Shown piece after piece: positions 56,571-64,000 of a stretch of 64,000 nt of DNA. Below the pieces are notes generated by a model. The model saw nothing but the letters and a program-made list of their open reading frames with translations. It was not told the origin of the DNA and searched no databases. Within the stretch, counting starts at the first letter, position 1, and the number at the start of each line of letters is the position of its first letter. Made by a program: the position numbers and the translations under genes. Origin of the DNA: AC-56 sp963798705 (GTDB lineage Bacteria; Actinomycetota; Thermoleophilia; Solirubrobacterales; 70-9); the NCBI GenBank assembly GCA_963798705.1, contig CAWCTW010000005.1:1054001-1118000 (forward strand). Direction: 5' to 3'.

Positions 56571-59500
56571 CCGCGGACGCGCCCCAGCAGCTCGCGCTTG
56601 TACCCGCGGAGCCGGAGCCCGACCCGAGGCCCCGCTTCGAGCCCACGCCCGCGCAGCGTGCGGCGATCGAGACCCGCGACCGGGACGTCTTCACCGAGGC
56701 GGGAGCCGGGTCCGGCAAGACCGGCGTCCTCGTCGAGCGCTACTGCGACAGCGTGATCGAGGACGAGGTGGGCCCGGAGAGCATCCTGGCGTTCACCTTC
56801 ACCGAGCGGGCCGCCGGCGAGCTGCGACAGCGCGTGCGCCGCCGCCTGATGGGGCGCGCCCACGCAGCCGCGGACCGGGGCGACGCCGAGCGGGCCCGGG
56901 ACATCGCACGGGCGGCCCGCGAGGGGGAGCGCGCATGGATCACCACGATCCACGGCTTCTGCCGGCGCCTGCTCGCTGCCCACCCGGTGGCGGCTCGCAT
57001 GGATCCGAGATTTCGCGTGCTCGACGAGTCGGAGGCCTCGCGCCTCCGCGAGCGAGCGTTCGCGGCGGCGGTCGAGAAGACGCTCGCGCGGTGCGGGGCC
57101 GCCGCGACGCGCTTCGTCGCGGCGTTCTGGCTGCCCCGCCTCCGCGAGACGGTGATCGACATCCACCAGAAGCTGCGAAGTCAAGGGGTCGACCCGCCGC
57201 GGCTGCCGGATCCCGGCCCGCCGTCGCGCTCGGTGAAGGAGAAGGGCGAGGAGCCGGAGCTCACCCCGGCGGAGGCGCAGCGCGCAACCGAGGGCCTCAC
57301 CGCGTTCGGTGCGCTGCTCCGGGACTACGACGACGAATACGCCCGGCTCAAGGCCGAGCGCTCCGGCGCCGACTTCGCCGACCTCGAGCTGCGCGCGCTC
57401 GCTCTGATGCGGGCGCCGGGACCCGTGGCCGATGCCTGGCGGGAGCGGTTCACCCACCTGATGGTCGACGAGTTCCAGGACACCAACCGGCTGCAGCTCG
57501 AGCTGATCGACGCCCTGCGGGGCGCCGACACTCGGCTGTTCGCGGTCGGCGACGAGTTCCAGTCGATCTACCGGTTCCGCCACGCCGAGCTCGAGGTGTT
57601 CCGGGACCAGCGGGCGGCGGCGGCCGCGGATGCGGCGACCGATGAGCTGCCCCTGCGCGGCAACTTCCGCGCGCGCCCGGACGTGCTCGCCGCGGTGGAC
57701 TTCCTCGGCGAGGCGCTGTTCGGCGAGCCGTTCGTGCCGCTCGAGGCCGGCGTCGACGTCGCCGGTGCGCCGCCCGGGGGTGGGCCCGCGGCCGAGCTCC
57801 TGATCACGGATACGGCGAGCGACCGGCCCGCCCAGGGCTGGCGCGCCGGCGAGATCGAGCTGGAGCCTCCCCCCGGGGAGAAGGGCGCCGCGTGCGTGGC
57901 GGAGGCCCGGTTTGTGGCCCAGCGCCTCCGGGAGCTTCACGACCGGGGTGTGCCGCGGGGCGACATGGTGGTCCTGCTGCGCGCCTTCACGCACGTGGAC
58001 GCGTTCGAGGATGCTCTCGAGCGGGCGGGCCTGGCGCCGTACGTCGTCGGCGGGCGTGGCTACTGGTCCCAGCAGCAGGTGGAGGACGCCCTCCGCCTGC
58101 TGGGAGTGGTCGCCAATCCGCTCGACGACGAGGTCCTGTTCGGCGCGCTCGCCTCCCCGGCGTGCTCGGTCAGCCCGGACGCGCTGTGGCTCCTGCGCCA
58201 GGCCGCCCGCCGGCCGGACGGCCACGCGCGGCACGTCTGGCCGACCATCGAACGAGGTGAATGGCCCGATGACCTGCCGGCCGACGACGTCCGGCGCCTG
58301 GAACGCTTCCGGGAGCTGCTCGCCGAGCTCCGTGCCGAGGCGCCGCTCCGGCCACTGGACTCGCTCGTCGACAGGGTGATCTCGGCCTTCGACTACGACC
58401 TGACGATCCTCAAGATGAGGAGCGGCCGGCGCCGGATGGCGAACCTGCGCAAGCTCATGCGGCTCGCCGCCGAGTACGAGGAGCACGACGGGCGCGACCT
58501 GCGCGGGTTTCTCGAGTTCGCCGAGGAGCGGACCAGCCGCGACGAGCGGGAGGGCATGGCCGCGGTGCAGGTCGAGGGCCACGACGGCGTACGGGTGATG
58601 ACGGTGCACGCCGCGAAGGGGCTGGAGTTCCCGGTGGTGGCGGTCGCGGACCTGGGCCGGCGGCTCGGAGCGGGCTTCGCCTACCCCGACCTCGTCGTGG
58701 GCCGGCTCACGGGCGCCGTCGGGGATCCGGCGGGGGCACGCTTCGGGATGCGAGTGCCCGTGACGGCCGGCGTTCCCCTGCGCCTCTGGGAGCTGGTGGA
58801 GCTGTGCGAGGAGGAGGCGTCGGCCGAGGTGGAGGAGGCGCTGCGGTTGGTGTACGTGGCGGCCACCCGTGCCCAGGATCGCCTCATCCTCAGCGGAACG
58901 TGTGCGCTGCCGGCGGGCGAGTCGCCGGAGTCGACCCGAGCCTCGCACACGGCGCTCCACCTGCTGCTCCCGGCGCTCGACGGCCGGGGCTGGGCCGGCG
59001 AGACCGAGGATGTGCGGCTGCCGCCGGCACCCGCTGTCGGAGGCGGATCGGGCGGCGGGCCGGATCCCGAGATGCGAATCAGGGTCCAGCGACCCAGCCC
59101 CGAGCGCGCGGCGCAGCTTCGCGCCCGAGTCGATGCCGCCGCCTCGCTCGCCGTCGCCCCACGGAGCCCGGCCAAGCCCCTCCTCCCCGGCGCGCCGCCG
59201 CCGCCCGGCGCCGGCCACCTCTCCTACTCGGCGCTGGCAAGCTACGCCGGCTGCGGATATCGCTTCTACGTCGAGCGCATCCTCGGCCTCGCCTCGCCCC
59301 TCGACGCGGCCGCGTCCGGCGGCGAATCCGATGCCCCGCAGGAGGCCGACGCCGATGAGCTGCTGGATCCGCAGCTCGGGCCCAGGCAGCGCTCACTTGC
59401 GATCGGCAACAGCGTCCACGCGATCCTGGAGGCCGGCGCGCGTCGCTCGTGGGAGCCCGTCACGGCCGGGGACCTCGACCGCATCCTGGCCCGCGAAGGC

Positions 59501-60052
59501 CTCACCGGCGACGAGTTGGCCCGGGCGCGCGTTCTCGCGCTCGTCGAGGGCTGGCTGGGCTCGGACCTGCGTGCGGAGCTCGCCGAAAGCGGGGCTCGGC
59601 TGCGCCCGGAGGTCCCGTTCATCCTGAACCTCGGGGGCGCGATCGTTCGCGGGAAGATCGACCTGCTCGCCGAGACCGAAGCCGGCCCGCTCGTCGTCGA
59701 CTACAAATCCGACGCGCTCCGCGACGAGGATCCCGCCGAGCTCGCGCACCGCTACGAGACCCAACGCGACCTCTACGCGCTCGCGGTCCACCGGGCCGGC
59801 GGCGCGGGCGCCGGTCGCGTACGGGCCGCCTACTGCTTTCTCGAGGCGCCGGAGCGAACGGCTCTCGAGGCCTATGACGAGTCGGAGCTGGAAGCCGCCC
59901 GCCGCCGGCTCGAGGGGCTCATCGAGCGCATCCGGGCGGGCGACTTCGCGCGCACGGAATCACCGCACAGGTCCCTGTGTCACGGCTGCCCCGCCGCCGC
60001 GCGGCTGTGCGGAAAGCCGGCGTGGAGGCCGCAATGGGCAGCGGCCCCGTGA
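56567..60052 (+). CDS. AddA-like UvrD-type helicase-nuclease subunit with Fe-S staple
   Basis: A 1161-residue protein. Walker A is AGAGSGKTGV (K51); other helicase motifs are FTFTERAAGEL, WITTIHGFCRR, LMVDEFQDTN, FAVGDEFQSIYRFR, VHAAKGLEFPVV and YVAATRAQDRL. The C-terminal nuclease (about 885-1160) has GKIDLLAE and VVDYKSD. Cysteines in SYAGCGYRF and in LCHGCPAAARLCG look like a second Fe-S staple, seldom seen in AddA. GTG 56567 overlaps the AddB-like stop (GTGA). The stop overlaps the next gene the same way. Confidence 0.88.
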   Translation: MTADAPQQLALVPAEPEPDPRPRFEPTPAQRAAIETRDRDVFTEAGAGSGKTGVLVERYCDSVIEDEVGPESILAFTFTERAAGELRQRVRRRLMGRAHAAADRGDAERARDIARAAREGERAWITTIHGFCRRLLAAHPVAARMDPRFRVLDESEASRLRERAFAAAVEKTLARCGAAATRFVAAFWLPRLRETVIDIHQKLRSQGVDPPRLPDPGPPSRSVKEKGEEPELTPAEAQRATEGLTAFGALLRDYDDEYARLKAERSGADFADLELRALALMRAPGPVADAWRERFTHLMVDEFQDTNRLQLELIDALRGADTRLFAVGDEFQSIYRFRHAELEVFRDQRAAAAADAATDELPLRGNFRARPDVLAAVDFLGEALFGEPFVPLEAGVDVAGAPPGGGPAAELLITDTASDRPAQGWRAGEIELEPPPGEKGAACVAEARFVAQRLRELHDRGVPRGDMVVLLRAFTHVDAFEDALERAGLAPYVVGGRGYWSQQQVEDALRLLGVVANPLDDEVLFGALASPACSVSPDALWLLRQAARRPDGHARHVWPTIERGEWPDDLPADDVRRLERFRELLAELRAEAPLRPLDSLVDRVISAFDYDLTILKMRSGRRRMANLRKLMRLAAEYEEHDGRDLRGFLEFAEERTSRDEREGMAAVQVEGHDGVRVMTVHAAKGLEFPVVAVADLGRRLGAGFAYPDLVVGRLTGAVGDPAGARFGMRVPVTAGVPLRLWELVELCEEEASAEVEEALRLVYVAATRAQDRLILSGTCALPAGESPESTRASHTALHLLLPALDGRGWAGETEDVRLPPAPAVGGGSGGGPDPEMRIRVQRPSPERAAQLRARVDAAASLAVAPRSPAKPLLPGAPPPPGAGHLSYSALASYAGCGYRFYVERILGLASPLDAAASGGESDAPQEADADELLDPQLGPRQRSLAIGNSVHAILEAGARRSWEPVTAGDLDRILAREGLTGDELARARVLALVEGWLGSDLRAELAESGARLRPEVPFILNLGGAIVRGKIDLLAETEAGPLVVDYKSDALRDEDPAELAHRYETQRDLYALAVHRAGGAGAGRVRAAYCFLEAPERTALEAYDESELEAARRRLEGLIERIRAGDFARTESPHRSLCHGCPAAARLCGKPAWRPQWAAAP

Positions 60053-60630
60053 GCGATCGGGTCGCCCTCTTCGCCTATGGCTCCCTCGTCAGCGTCGCGA
60101 GCGCGGAGCGGACGCTCGCCCGCCCGGTCGAGCCTGCCGCCCTCACACGCCTCGAGGGCTGGCGCCGGCGGTGGTCGCAGGTCCGGGACAACCGTGCCAC
60201 GGAGAAGACCTTCGCCCACGCCGAGAGCGGGGCCGTGCCGCCACGCTGCCTCGGGCTCAACCTCGAGCCCGACGCCACGGGCATGGGCCCGAACGGGGTT
60301 CTGATCGCGGTCTCGGGGGCGGAGCTCCAGCGACTGGCGCTGCGCGAGGTCCGGTACGACGGGGTCGACGTGACCGATGCGGTCGGCGACGCGTCGGGCT
60401 TCGAGCGGGTGGTCACGTTCACCGCGAAGCGCGAGAACTTCGCCGCCACCCCGCCACCGGATGCCGTGATCCTCGCGCCATACGTGCGAGCCGTCGAGGC
60501 GGCCTTCGCCTCGCTCGGGGCGGGCCAGCTGGAGCTCTTCCGGGAGACGACGGGGCCCACCCCGGTCGAGGTCGTCGAGGCAGTGCTGGTCCGCGACGAG
60601 ATCCGGCCGGGCAACCCCCGGGACTGGTAG
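60049..60630 (+). CDS. Gamma-glutamylcyclotransferase-like protein
   Basis: A 193-residue protein with FAYGSLVSVAS near the N-terminus, the YGSL motif of the GGCT-like fold, and a basic, varied core. GGCT-like enzymes release 5-oxoproline from gamma-glutamyl compounds; the catalytic glutamate could not be placed with confidence. GTG 60049 lies in the stop of the nuclease gene (GTGA), which makes it the third gene of that operon. The link with DNA repair, if any, is unclear. Confidence 0.75.
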   Translation: MSDRVALFAYGSLVSVASAERTLARPVEPAALTRLEGWRRRWSQVRDNRATEKTFAHAESGAVPPRCLGLNLEPDATGMGPNGVLIAVSGAELQRLALREVRYDGVDVTDAVGDASGFERVVTFTAKRENFAATPPPDAVILAPYVRAVEAAFASLGAGQLELFRETTGPTPVEVVEAVLVRDEIRPGNPRDW

Positions 60631-60648
60631 ACGCCCGGGGAGCGACGA

Positions 60649-61017
60649 TCAGGTGTGAGCCCCGTTCCATCGCTGTGCCCAGGCGCGCAACTCGCGAATC
60701 GCGGGCCGCAGGCCCCTTCCCTTCTCCGTGAGCGCGTAGGAGACCCGTGCCGGCGTCCCGGCGTGGACGCACCGCTCCACCAACCCCTCCCGCTCCAGCT
60801 CGCGCAACCGCCGCGAGAGCAGGCGATCCGAGAGCCCCGGAATGACGCGCGTGAGCTCAGCGTAGTAGTGGTCTCGTTCGGACAGCGCCCAGAGGATCGC
60901 GCCGGTCCAGCGCTTGCCAATCAACTCGACGGCCTGGTGGAAGTCGGTGGACACGCGCACCGGCTCCCCCCGCGGCCGCGGCCGGCGGCGTTCGGTTTGG
61001 GAAGGCCCTGAATCCAC
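60649..61017 (-). CDS. HxlR-family winged-helix regulator
   Basis: A 122-residue regulator: VELIGKRWTGAILWAL is the HxlR signature, then ELTRVIPGLSDRLLSRRLRELEREGLVER as recognition helix and YALTEKGRGLRPAI as wing. Some members sense redox or aldehydes through a cysteine near the start, which is absent here. It converges on the gamma-glutamylcyclotransferase-like gene. No target is apparent. Confidence 0.9.
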   Translation of the reverse strand: MDSGPSQTERRRPRPRGEPVRVSTDFHQAVELIGKRWTGAILWALSERDHYYAELTRVIPGLSDRLLSRRLRELEREGLVERCVHAGTPARVSYALTEKGRGLRPAIRELRAWAQRWNGAHT

Positions 61018-61074
61018 CCGCGATCCAGAGTACAGAAGGGTCCAGCCGGGGCTGGAGGTCGCGTCTCCGGCGCC

Positions 61075-62232
61075 CTACGCCGCGCAGGGGCCGGTGCTGG
61101 TCGGGCGAAGCCGGCCCGAGAGCGCCCTGCCGATGGCCTCGTTGGGAACGCCCAGGCCTCCTGGCGGGCCCTTGTCCTTGGCGGCTGCGAAGACGGTCGC
61201 GGCCACGTGGCCCGAATCCTCGACCACCGGGCCGCCCGAGTTTCCGCTCCTGACCTCTCCGCGGAAGGGGGTCATCTGCCGCTGGATGGGCCCGCGGCCG
61301 TAGGAGTCCTGGCTGATCACGGTCTCCGTGCTCCCCAGGCGCGCCGGCGCGACATGAAACGGACCGTTCTCCGGATAGCCGAGCACGGCCCCGGGAGTGC
61401 CCGTCGAGACGTCGGGCGCGAGCTCGAGGGAGGGCAGGTCCAGGCCACCCACCCGCAGGATGGCCAGATCGTCGTGGGGGTCGTAGTGAACGGCGGTGGC
61501 GCCCAGGTCCGTGCCGTCGCGCGTCTCGACCATGGTGTCGTTCTCGCCCGCCACGACGTGCGCGTTGGTGACCACGAGCCCCTGACCCGCAACCCAGCCC
61601 GAGCCCTCGATGCCCAGCCCGCAGGCCGTCCCCAGGATCTTCACGACGCTGCGACGGGCGCGACGGACCTCCGGGTCGCGGGCGATCGCCGGCCGCGGCG
61701 CGCCGACCTCGGCCCGCGGGCCGGCCACGGCGGTGACCGGGTCCACGTGGCGCAGGAGGTTGAGAATCGGGCCGCTGGGCGGAAGCGCGTCGTTGAGGGC
61801 CCCGAGGATCCTCGAGCGCTGCAGGGCATCCCTGAGGCCACGCTCGCCGGGGCCCGGGACGTTCAGGGCGGCGGCGCCGAAGGCCCACGCCAGGAGCAGC
61901 CCAAGGCCGCCGAGCAGGACCGCTCCGGCGAACCCGTCGATCTGAGCGATCGCGCCGCGGCTCGGCAGGAACCGGACCCGAATCGCGTCGGCGACGCCAT
62001 CCATCAGGACCGCCAGAACGGTGCCCACGAGCAGGCCGCATACAACCGTGACCAACGGGGCATAGGGGGACTCGCCGCCCTCGGTGAGCAGGGCCGGGCC
62101 GAGCCGTCCGCCGATGACGGCCCCGAGCACGAAGCCGGCGAGCGGGAGCGCGCTCGCCAGAAGCCCCCGCTCATAGCCGATCGCCGCGAAGGCGACCGCG
62201 AAGGCGGCGATGATCAGGTCGATGAAGTTCAC
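61075..62232 (-). CDS. MarP-like membrane serine protease (CvpA domain plus trypsin fold)
   Basis: A 385-residue protein with four N-terminal membrane helices of the CvpA/colicin V production family (about 3-125), then a periplasmic chymotrypsin-like protease (about 195-380): VVTNAHVVAG (H225), HDDLAIL (D254 or D255), RSGNSGGPV (S332). Mycobacterial MarP keeps internal pH in acid by activating a cell-wall hydrolase. GTG 62232 starts only 21 bases from the divergent PBP gene, so their promoters overlap or transcripts begin inside the opposite gene. Confidence 0.9.
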   Translation of the reverse strand: MNFIDLIIAAFAVAFAAIGYERGLLASALPLAGFVLGAVIGGRLGPALLTEGGESPYAPLVTVVCGLLVGTVLAVLMDGVADAIRVRFLPSRGAIAQIDGFAGAVLLGGLGLLLAWAFGAAALNVPGPGERGLRDALQRSRILGALNDALPPSGPILNLLRHVDPVTAVAGPRAEVGAPRPAIARDPEVRRARRSVVKILGTACGLGIEGSGWVAGQGLVVTNAHVVAGENDTMVETRDGTDLGATAVHYDPHDDLAILRVGGLDLPSLELAPDVSTGTPGAVLGYPENGPFHVAPARLGSTETVISQDSYGRGPIQRQMTPFRGEVRSGNSGGPVVEDSGHVAATVFAAAKDKGPPGGLGVPNEAIGRALSGRLRPTSTGPCAA

Positions 62233-62253
62233 GGAGGCTAACTTTGTACCCGC

Positions 62254-63999
62254 TTGAGCACCTTTAGTCCCCGGGCGACGCGGCGGCGGCGCCTTGTCAC
62301 AAGAGCGTTTCCGATCGCGCTGCTGGGTCTGGCGGCCTTTGTCGCAGGGCTGGTCTGGGGCTCCCGGCCGGCCGACCTCCGCGACGCGGAGCAGTTCGCC
62401 GCGGCCTGGCAGAGCCAGGACTACAAGGCCATGTACGCGCAGATCTCCGACGCGTCGGCGCGCCGCTATCCGCTGAAGGAGTTCAAGTCGGACTACGACA
62501 GGGCGGCGATGGCGGCCACGGTGCAGAGCGTCGAGACCGGTGAGGTCTCGGAGTCCGACTCCGGCGGGCGAACCGGTGCCCTCGTCCCGGTGACGTTGCG
62601 CACCAACGCCTTCCGGGTGATCTCGCACGAGCTCGTGCTCCCGCTCGACGGCGGAAAGGTCGACTGGGCCCCGGAGCTCGTCTTCCCCGGCCTCCGGTCG
62701 GGTGAACGCCTGGTCCGCCATACGTCGGTGCCGCGGCGGGCGCCCATCCTGGCCAAGGACGGGACACCCCTGGCCGAGGGGCCGGTCTCAGCCCGCTCCT
62801 CGCCGCTCGGCGCGGCCGGGTCCGCGGTCGCGGGCAGCGTCGGCGCCGCGAGCAAGAAGCAGGAACCGGAGCTCGATCGGCTGGGCTTCCCGCCGGGAAC
62901 TCCGACTGGAACCAGCGGGCTCGAGCTCGCCTTCAACCAGCGGCTCGCGGGCCACCCCGGCGGCGAGCTCGTCGCCGTCCCCGCGGACGGCGGCAAGTCG
63001 GGCTCCCAAGGGCGCACGCTGGCGGTGAGCAAGCCGGTTGGCGGCACGCCAGTCCACACGACGATCGACCCGATGCTGCAGCGCACGACGGTCGCGGCGC
63101 TCGGGAGCACCTACGGCGGGGTCGCCGTGCTCGACGCGCGCGACGGGTCGGTGCGCGCGGTGGCCGGAATCGCCTTCTCGGGCCCGCAACCGCCCGGCTC
63201 CACGTTCAAGCTCGTCACCACCACCGCGGCGCTCGAGTCCGGCGTCGTGAAGACGACCGACTCGTTCCCGATCGAGACCTCCACCACGGTCGACGGCAGA
63301 GAGGTCGCCAACGCTCACGACGAGGCGTGCGGCGGGACCTTCAGCGAGGCCTTCGCGGAATCCTGCAACAGCGTGTTCGCGCCACTCGGCCCCAAGGTCG
63401 GATCGAAGCGACTCGTCGGGACCGCGGAGAGCTATGGCTTCAACTCCGCGCCGACGCTCTACGAGGAGCCCGCTGTCAGGGCCGCCGGGGTGCCCGACAG
63501 CACCCTGCCGGCGAACATCTCGAGCGATCTCGACCTCGCCGTCACGGCGATTGGCCAGGGGGAGGTGCTCGCGACGCCGCTCGAGATGGCGTCCATCGCC
63601 CAGGCGATCGCCAACGGAGGTGTCCGCGAGCCCACGCCCCTGGTCCGGGATGCGTCCCTCCAGGCGAGTTCGAAGCCGGTCCGGGTGAGCTCGAGCCAGA
63701 TCGCGTCGACCCTGCGCACGCTGATGATCGGCGTCGTGACCGGTGGCACCGGAACCGCCGCCGCGATCCCCGGGATCCAGGTGGCCGGCAAGACGGGCAC
63801 CGCCGAGCTCGGGCCGGCGACCGGTCGTGCGGCGGGGTCCGGCGAGCAGCGCCTGGATGCCTGGTTCACGGCCTTCGCGCCCGCGAACGATCCCGAGCTC
63901 GCGGTGGCGGCAATGGTCGTGAACGCGAGCGGCGACGGCGGCACGGTCGCGGCGCCGATCGTCCGCCAGGTCATGGCGTCGGCGCTCGGGGTGAGCTGA
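62254..63999 (+). CDS. Class B penicillin-binding protein with NTF2-like (MecA_N) domain
   Basis: A 581-residue peptidoglycan transpeptidase: one membrane helix (about 18-36), an NTF2-like MecA_N domain (about 42-150), a dimerisation region, and the transpeptidase domain with STFK (S316, K319), SCN (S370) and KTGTAE (K513). These three motifs are the penicillin-binding active site. The start is TTG 62254 with no strong ribosome site. It links the cell-wall theme to the divergent MarP-like protease. The stop is at 63997-63999, so the gene is complete. Confidence 0.92.
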   Translation: MSTFSPRATRRRRLVTRAFPIALLGLAAFVAGLVWGSRPADLRDAEQFAAAWQSQDYKAMYAQISDASARRYPLKEFKSDYDRAAMAATVQSVETGEVSESDSGGRTGALVPVTLRTNAFRVISHELVLPLDGGKVDWAPELVFPGLRSGERLVRHTSVPRRAPILAKDGTPLAEGPVSARSSPLGAAGSAVAGSVGAASKKQEPELDRLGFPPGTPTGTSGLELAFNQRLAGHPGGELVAVPADGGKSGSQGRTLAVSKPVGGTPVHTTIDPMLQRTTVAALGSTYGGVAVLDARDGSVRAVAGIAFSGPQPPGSTFKLVTTTAALESGVVKTTDSFPIETSTTVDGREVANAHDEACGGTFSEAFAESCNSVFAPLGPKVGSKRLVGTAESYGFNSAPTLYEEPAVRAAGVPDSTLPANISSDLDLAVTAIGQGEVLATPLEMASIAQAIANGGVREPTPLVRDASLQASSKPVRVSSSQIASTLRTLMIGVVTGGTGTAAAIPGIQVAGKTGTAELGPATGRAAGSGEQRLDAWFTAFAPANDPELAVAAMVVNASGDGGTVAAPIVRQVMASALGVS

Positions 64000-64000
64000 G

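Noticed and set aside
56492..59218. 908-codon minus-strand frame opposite the AddA-like gene
   Set aside because: All helicase motifs lie on the plus strand; the antisense protein is low-complexity.
1..64000. CRISPR array, prophage, transposon or integrase
   Set aside because: No evenly spaced repeats and no transposase, integrase, capsid or terminase motif in any gene; the similar stretches found are paralogous coding regions.
1..64000. tRNA or rRNA genes
   Set aside because: No cloverleaf with the conserved T-arm and no rRNA-like conserved block was noticed in the short gaps.

Overview
The window is very GC-rich (third codon positions nearly all G or C), uses many GTG and TTG starts, and has short gaps with many TGATG, ATGA and GTGA gene overlaps. 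The gene content fits a high-GC Actinomycetota, most plausibly class Thermoleophilia (Solirubrobacterales-like): SUF Fe-S machinery with SufU, an Rpf-like wall hydrolase, a MarP-like protease, a WS/DGAT acyltransferase, an AddAB-like nuclease, and MEP-pathway IspH. The taxonomic call is an inference from content; there is no rRNA or tRNA gene in the window.

Region 1 (1-860) is the end of an amino-acid ABC transporter ATPase overlapping a serine-acetyltransferase-like gene.

Region 2 (about 1.1-32.3 kb) is a large surface-polysaccharide locus. It holds an ABC-type exporter (Wzm permease, and a Wzt ATPase fused to a glycosyltransferase), a polyprenyl-phosphate sugar transferase, an O-antigen ligase/polymerase-like protein, six proteins carrying GT2-type glycosyltransferase domains (one fused to a WsaF-like rhamnosyltransferase domain), four sulfotransferases, a phytanoyl-dioxygenase-like enzyme, two methyltransferases, four related secreted TIM-barrel glycosidase-like proteins and a secreted sulfatase. 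Together these suggest assembly, sulfation and turnover of an anionic, possibly sulfated, exported glycan. A rhodanese-MoeB protein and a CysO-like sulfur carrier with a masked C-terminus sit inside this region, next to a Ser/Gly-rich surface protein.

Region 3 (32.3-35.6 kb) has HtpX, a NarL-type two-component pair and a cupin. Region 4 (35.6-42.6 kb) is the SUF locus: an Rrf2 regulator, sufC, sufS, sufU, then an oppositely oriented Rpf-like gene with a structured leader, then a Rieske ferredoxin, sufB and sufD. A SufT/MIP18-like gene lies at 51 kb.

Region 5 (42.6-53.5 kb) is housekeeping and accessory: GFA-fold protein, TenA/PqqC-like protein, a cysteine-less thioredoxin-fold protein, IspH, an M28 peptidase, WS/DGAT, a DMT transporter, a divergent cupin/TetR pair with a clear promoter and inverted repeat, FxsA and a HAD phosphatase. 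Region 6 (53.6-64 kb) has an AddB/AddA-like helicase-nuclease pair with a gamma-glutamylcyclotransferase-like third gene, an HxlR regulator, and a divergent MarP-like protease and class B penicillin-binding protein.

No CRISPR array, transposase, integrase, phage gene or RNA gene was seen. No gene-free stretch exceeds 300 bases; the longest are 860-1137 and 39340-39611.
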